Shown one piece after another: positions 5,991-7,998 of a DNA stretch of 7,998 bases. Origin of the DNA: Rugosibacter sp. (GTDB lineage: Bacteria; Pseudomonadota; Gammaproteobacteria; Burkholderiales; Rhodocyclaceae); NCBI GenBank assembly GCA_030652715.1, contig JAUSQB010000179.1:1-7998 (forward strand). The letters run 5' to 3'. Position 1 is the stretch's first letter. Each line of letters opens with the position of its first letter. The position numbers were made by a program, and so were the translations under genes. Below the pieces are notes generated by a model. It was not told the origin of the DNA. It did no database searches and was given only the letters and a program-made list of their open reading frames with translations.

Positions 5991-6126
5991 TCCGGCCTGC
6001 TGAAGCTTCAATCATCGATACAGCATATTTGATACAGGAATACTGGAAGAAGACTTTTACACGCAGCGATGATGGCTTGAGTTTCTGCAGGATTCCCGAA
6101 AAGAACCATGCAATGGCTAAGGCTTT

Positions 6127-6867
6127 TTACGGAAAGCGCCTAACGAGGTCGCGCGTGGACTCTTCGACGACACTTTTCATGGGAACATATTCCTCAGAGA
6201 CCGATTCATGCGAAAGGGTTGACTCCTGGGAGCCTTCCCACGCGATGGAGCCATCATGGCTGTCCCATATTTGCAGGAAAAGCCGGATGGTGCTGGATTT
6301 GGTTTCCATCACGCGCACGCCCAAAAGTCCCCAGCGGCCCTTTGATTCCTGACGGAATGCGCCCAGTTTGAGTTGCGCGATATACCGGCTTCCAGTCACT
6401 TTCGCCACTTTCTGCAGGGTGTCGCGTTCGAATATGCCCGTTAATCGGTAGTCTTCAAACATCTTTTTATATTCATTCGTCAGTCCCACGCGATTGATCG
6501 CACTCAATGTTTCCGGCAGGGAAACGACACGCAGTTCCGGGAGAGCTTCTCGCAAGACGCCCGTAAAAGCGAGTGCCAAAGCCTGCTTATCCTCCTCCTG
6601 TCCAGTGGCCGAGGATGGCGTAATGATGGCAACCCCGCCCGCTTGGATATCCCCAGTCCGCAGATTGTTCGCCATCACCAAAGTGGCGGGGCTAAGCATT
6701 TCGGCTTGGCCATTTTTTTTGGCTTCTGTCCTGGTTTTCTGGCTGCCACAACCTGTTAGCAGGAGCGCAAATGCAAGCACAAGAAAAGCCAACACATATC
6801 CCGGTGCAACGCCTATTGTTGCCCCAGGTAATAAATTACCACCCACTCGCTGATCGTCCACCTTCAT
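6127..6867 (-). CDS. Predicted lipoprotein of unknown function
   Basis: The 246-residue protein starts with an unusually long N-terminal region (about 23 residues), then a hydrophobic core and the lipobox L-T-G-C with the lipidated cysteine at residue 40. The residue after the cysteine is G, which does not predict retention in the inner membrane, so an outer-membrane lipoprotein is likely. The mature part begins polar (S-Q-K-T-R-T-E-A-K-K). It later has T-G-S-R-Y-I-A-Q-L-K-L-G and R-L-F-L-Q-I-W-D-S-H-D-G-S-I-A-W-E-G-S, a strand pattern like the CsgG/LpoB/FlgO group of envelope lipoproteins. That resemblance is weak and from pattern only. ATG 6867 is chosen because AAAGGGG lies five bases upstream; the GTG at 6900 lacks one. 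It stands apart from the pil operon, with a 390-base gap between them. Confidence 0.75.
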   Translation of the reverse strand: MKVDDQRVGGNLLPGATIGVAPGYVLAFLVLAFALLLTGCGSQKTRTEAKKNGQAEMLSPATLVMANNLRTGDIQAGGVAIITPSSATGQEEDKQALALAFTGVLREALPELRVVSLPETLSAINRVGLTNEYKKMFEDYRLTGIFERDTLQKVAKVTGSRYIAQLKLGAFRQESKGRWGLLGVRVMETKSSTIRLFLQIWDSHDGSIAWEGSQESTLSHESVSEEYVPMKSVVEESTRDLVRRFP

Positions 6868-7042
6868 TGCCGCCCCTTTCCATTTCCTCAGTTCAAACAC
6901 AGTATGGGATGCCTGCCATTAATTTAGCATCAACCTTATTCAAGAAATTAGCTTGGACGCAATTATTGAAATGTTGTTTTCAGTACCGCCTGATACAGCC
7001 TGCCAAATTTCGTGATGGGTATCCGCGTTTATGCGCTTGCAT

Positions 7043-7237
7043 TTAACCGAGTAAAAGACGGAGAAGAATCATAGCTGAGGAACCGAAGCCGTGCCGTTGA
7101 TAAAACCTTTGTGCTGATTCATTCGCGCGATCGGTAAGCAGGGTCATGCGCCTGCATCCGTTCAAGCGCGCGGCTTGAATCGCTTCGTCCAGGAATAACC
7201 GTATAGCATACGCCGGTACAGATGAAAAAGTCGGCAC
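7043..7237 (-). pseudogene. C-terminal remnant of a GNAT N-acetyltransferase
   Basis: The frame ends at TAA 7043 and gives about 60 recognisable residues: F-L-D-E-A-I-Q-A-A-R, then R-R-M-T-L-L-T-D, A-N-E-S-A-Q-R-F-Y-Q-R-H-G-F and S-S-A-M-I-L-L-R-L. These are the last helix and strands of a GNAT acetyltransferase, including the N-E-x-A-x-x-F-Y motif. The N-terminal half, with the acetyl-CoA-binding motif A (Q/R-x-x-G-x-G/A), is absent. Upstream, the same frame runs only as a shadow of the DUF3175 gene, whose stop at 7248 lies 11 bases away. A GTG at 7237 is in frame, but a product of 64 residues could not bind acetyl-CoA in the usual way. The left part was probably deleted when it was joined to DUF3175. 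Confidence 0.75.
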
Positions 7238-7247
7238 CCCAAGGGTA

Positions 7248-7592
7248 CTACCCTGACTTGCCGGAAGGGGGCAGGTCTTGGCGAGGGCGGTCAAAGAGTG
7301 CCCGAAGTTCATCCTTGGCAGCTTCCAGACAGGTGCGCCGTTCAGGGGGAAGCTGGCGTCCGGCACGATTGATGTAGAAGGTGAGCATCGACATCGCGGA
7401 TCGGAAGGTGTCTGACTTGCGCCGTCGGCTGGCTTCGGCGGAAGTTTTGAGTGACTGGGCAATCGCCAGTGGGTCGTTACAAGTGAATACGCCAGGCGCC
7501 AAGTCCAGCGCGCTGCTGCCTTGCGTGACTCGCTGCGACCACATCGCTGACTTGCTGGATGAATCTTGGGGCTTCGTTGCAGTCTTCATCAT
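7248..7592 (-). CDS. DUF3175 family protein
   Basis: The 114-residue protein matches my memory of the DUF3175 family: W-S-Q-R-V-T (18-23), A-L-D-L-x-P-G-V-F-T, D-P-x-A-I-A-x-S-L-K, S-A-E-A-S-R-R-R-K, then F-R-S-A-M-S-M-L-T-F-Y-I-N-R-A-G-R and a final K-D-E-L-R-A-L-F. The family is short, soluble and basic, and has no known function; no catalytic motif or signal peptide is visible. The first ATG of a tandem pair is chosen, with AGGTG eight bases upstream. The ends look complete, so the gene is probably intact although its neighbours on both sides are remnants. It is read alone; no terminator is seen between it and the GNAT remnant. Confidence 0.82.
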   Translation of the reverse strand: MMKTATKPQDSSSKSAMWSQRVTQGSSALDLAPGVFTCNDPLAIAQSLKTSAEASRRRKSDTFRSAMSMLTFYINRAGRQLPPERRTCLEAAKDELRALFDRPRQDLPPSGKSG

Positions 7593-7612
7593 GCAATAGG
7601 CACCTGACGGGG

Positions 7613-7641
7613 GTTATACGGACGCGGAAGACGCATATCGA
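7613..7641 (-). promoter_or_regulatory. Candidate promoter of the DUF3175 gene
   Basis: On the minus strand, TCGATA (7641-7636) and TATAAC (7618-7613) are 17 bases apart, matching consensus at four and five of six positions. Transcription would start about 15 bases before the ATG, which leaves room for the AGGTG ribosome binding site. Position and motif are the only evidence. Confidence 0.35.
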
Positions 7642-7801
7642 TCATTAGCTTATGCGCAAATAGCACGGCATCTTCTGGCCGTTTCGCGATGCGAACATAC
7701 TTTCCGCCAATTTATCATCACCCCCATCAGGCCACTGGCATTCTGACTTCGAATATCCAAAATGGGTCAAGGGCGGCATTAAGTACTTTAATGGCTCCAC
7801 C

Positions 7802-7909
7802 TTGCTAGCGCTGGCAGAGAAGATGGTCGCTTGCGGCAACAACTCTGGCCGCCACATGGATAAATTCAGGGCCTTCGACCTGACACCTGTGCCGACTAAG
7901 GAAATGCCG
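7802..7909 (+). pseudogene. Internal fragment of a flavin reductase/flavoredoxin-like gene
   Basis: The plus-strand frame reads L-A-E-K-M-V-A-C-G-N-N-S-G-R (7811-7852) and then D-K-F-R-A-F-D-L-T-P-V-P (7859-7894). I recognise this from the flavin reductase-like (FMN-binding split barrel, flavoredoxin type) family, where a G-N-x-S-G-R-x-x-D-K-F segment precedes L-T-P-V-P. Only this central piece, about 35 residues, is recognisable. The flavin-binding N-terminal part and the C-terminal half of a protein normally near 190 residues are missing. The frame is open from 7664 to the TGA at 7946-7948 but has no matching upstream sequence. The 3' break falls where a hairpin (7913-7935) begins. The assignment rests on memory of the motif, not on a search. 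Confidence 0.6.
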
Positions 7910-7912
7910 AAC

Positions 7913-7935
7913 AAGCCCTCGCGAAGCGAGGGCTT
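7913..7935. repeat. Perfect 10-bp hairpin AAGCCCTCGC-GAA-GCGAGGGCTT
   Basis: The two arms match over 10 bases around a 3-base GAA loop. Neither strand has a T run after it, so it is not a typical terminator. It lies exactly where similarity to flavin reductase ends, and may be a REP-like extragenic palindrome or the trace of an insertion. No second copy is present in the window. Confidence 0.55.
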
Positions 7936-7998
7936 GAAAGTGAACTGAGACGGAAACGTGAAACGAAGCACAAATTCATCTGTCGGTAGCTGCTTAGG

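Noticed and set aside
6029..6352. Plus-strand frame running into the lipoprotein gene
   Set aside because: More than two thirds of it is antisense to the lipoprotein, whose lipobox and strand patterns make it the real gene. Only the part before 6127 is kept, as a possible broken gene.
7241..7251. Small inverted repeat GGGTA-C-TACCC between DUF3175 and the GNAT remnant
   Set aside because: The arms are only five bases with a one-base centre and no T run, so it cannot be called a terminator or a site.
7645..7971. 108-codon minus-strand frame covering the flavin reductase fragment
   Set aside because: It is the antisense of a recognisable protein segment on the plus strand and passes through the hairpin; I see no family pattern in it.

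Overview
The window looks like chromosomal DNA of a betaproteobacterium, possibly a member of the Nitrosomonadales. This is inferred from a PP0621-pilS-pilR-ampD gene order, an H1-like protein ending in a W-P-F-P-T-G-S motif, and a PilS with six membrane segments. No ribosomal or tRNA gene is present to fix the taxonomy, so the assignment is inference.

Layout. Positions 1-75 hold the tail of an upstream transcription unit and a clear rho-independent terminator. A small membrane protein gene (212-472, +) follows, behind a candidate promoter that carries a perfect 14-bp palindrome. Next is a decayed phnA/yjdM-type gene (590-873, +) with several frame changes and a deletion. A strong terminator at 1074-1113 serves the minus-strand gene for a histone H1-like, lysine/alanine-rich repeat protein (1173-1763). 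That gene has its own candidate promoter, with a 16-bp palindrome at the predicted transcription start.

The core of the window is a tightly packed minus-strand operon, read from right to left: a PP0621-family zinc-ribbon-like small membrane protein (5733-5506), pilS sensor kinase (5509-3926), pilR sigma-54 activator (3935-2574) and an ampD-type 1,6-anhydro-N-acetylmuramoyl-L-alanine amidase (2577-2017). Consecutive genes overlap by 4, 10 and 4 bp, which implies translational coupling. PilS senses a membrane signal and phosphorylates PilR, which in known systems activates sigma-54 promoters such as pilA. AmpD recycles cytoplasmic muropeptides, and its coupling to the pilus regulators is a matter of co-expression rather than a known shared pathway.

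The right third is looser and partly eroded. It contains a lipoprotein of unknown function (6867-6127, -), the C-terminal remnant of a GNAT acetyltransferase (7237-7043, -), an intact DUF3175 protein (7592-7248, -), and an internal fragment of a flavin reductase/flavoredoxin-like gene (about 7802-7909, +) whose similarity ends at a perfect 10-bp hairpin. A 32-codon signal-peptide-like ORF (5892-5990, +) may be the start of another broken gene. I see no insertion sequence, CRISPR array, RNA gene or prophage, and no convincing new multi-gene system. The most notable points are the gene decay around an intact operon, the repeat expansion in the histone-like gene, and operator-like palindromes at two candidate promoters.
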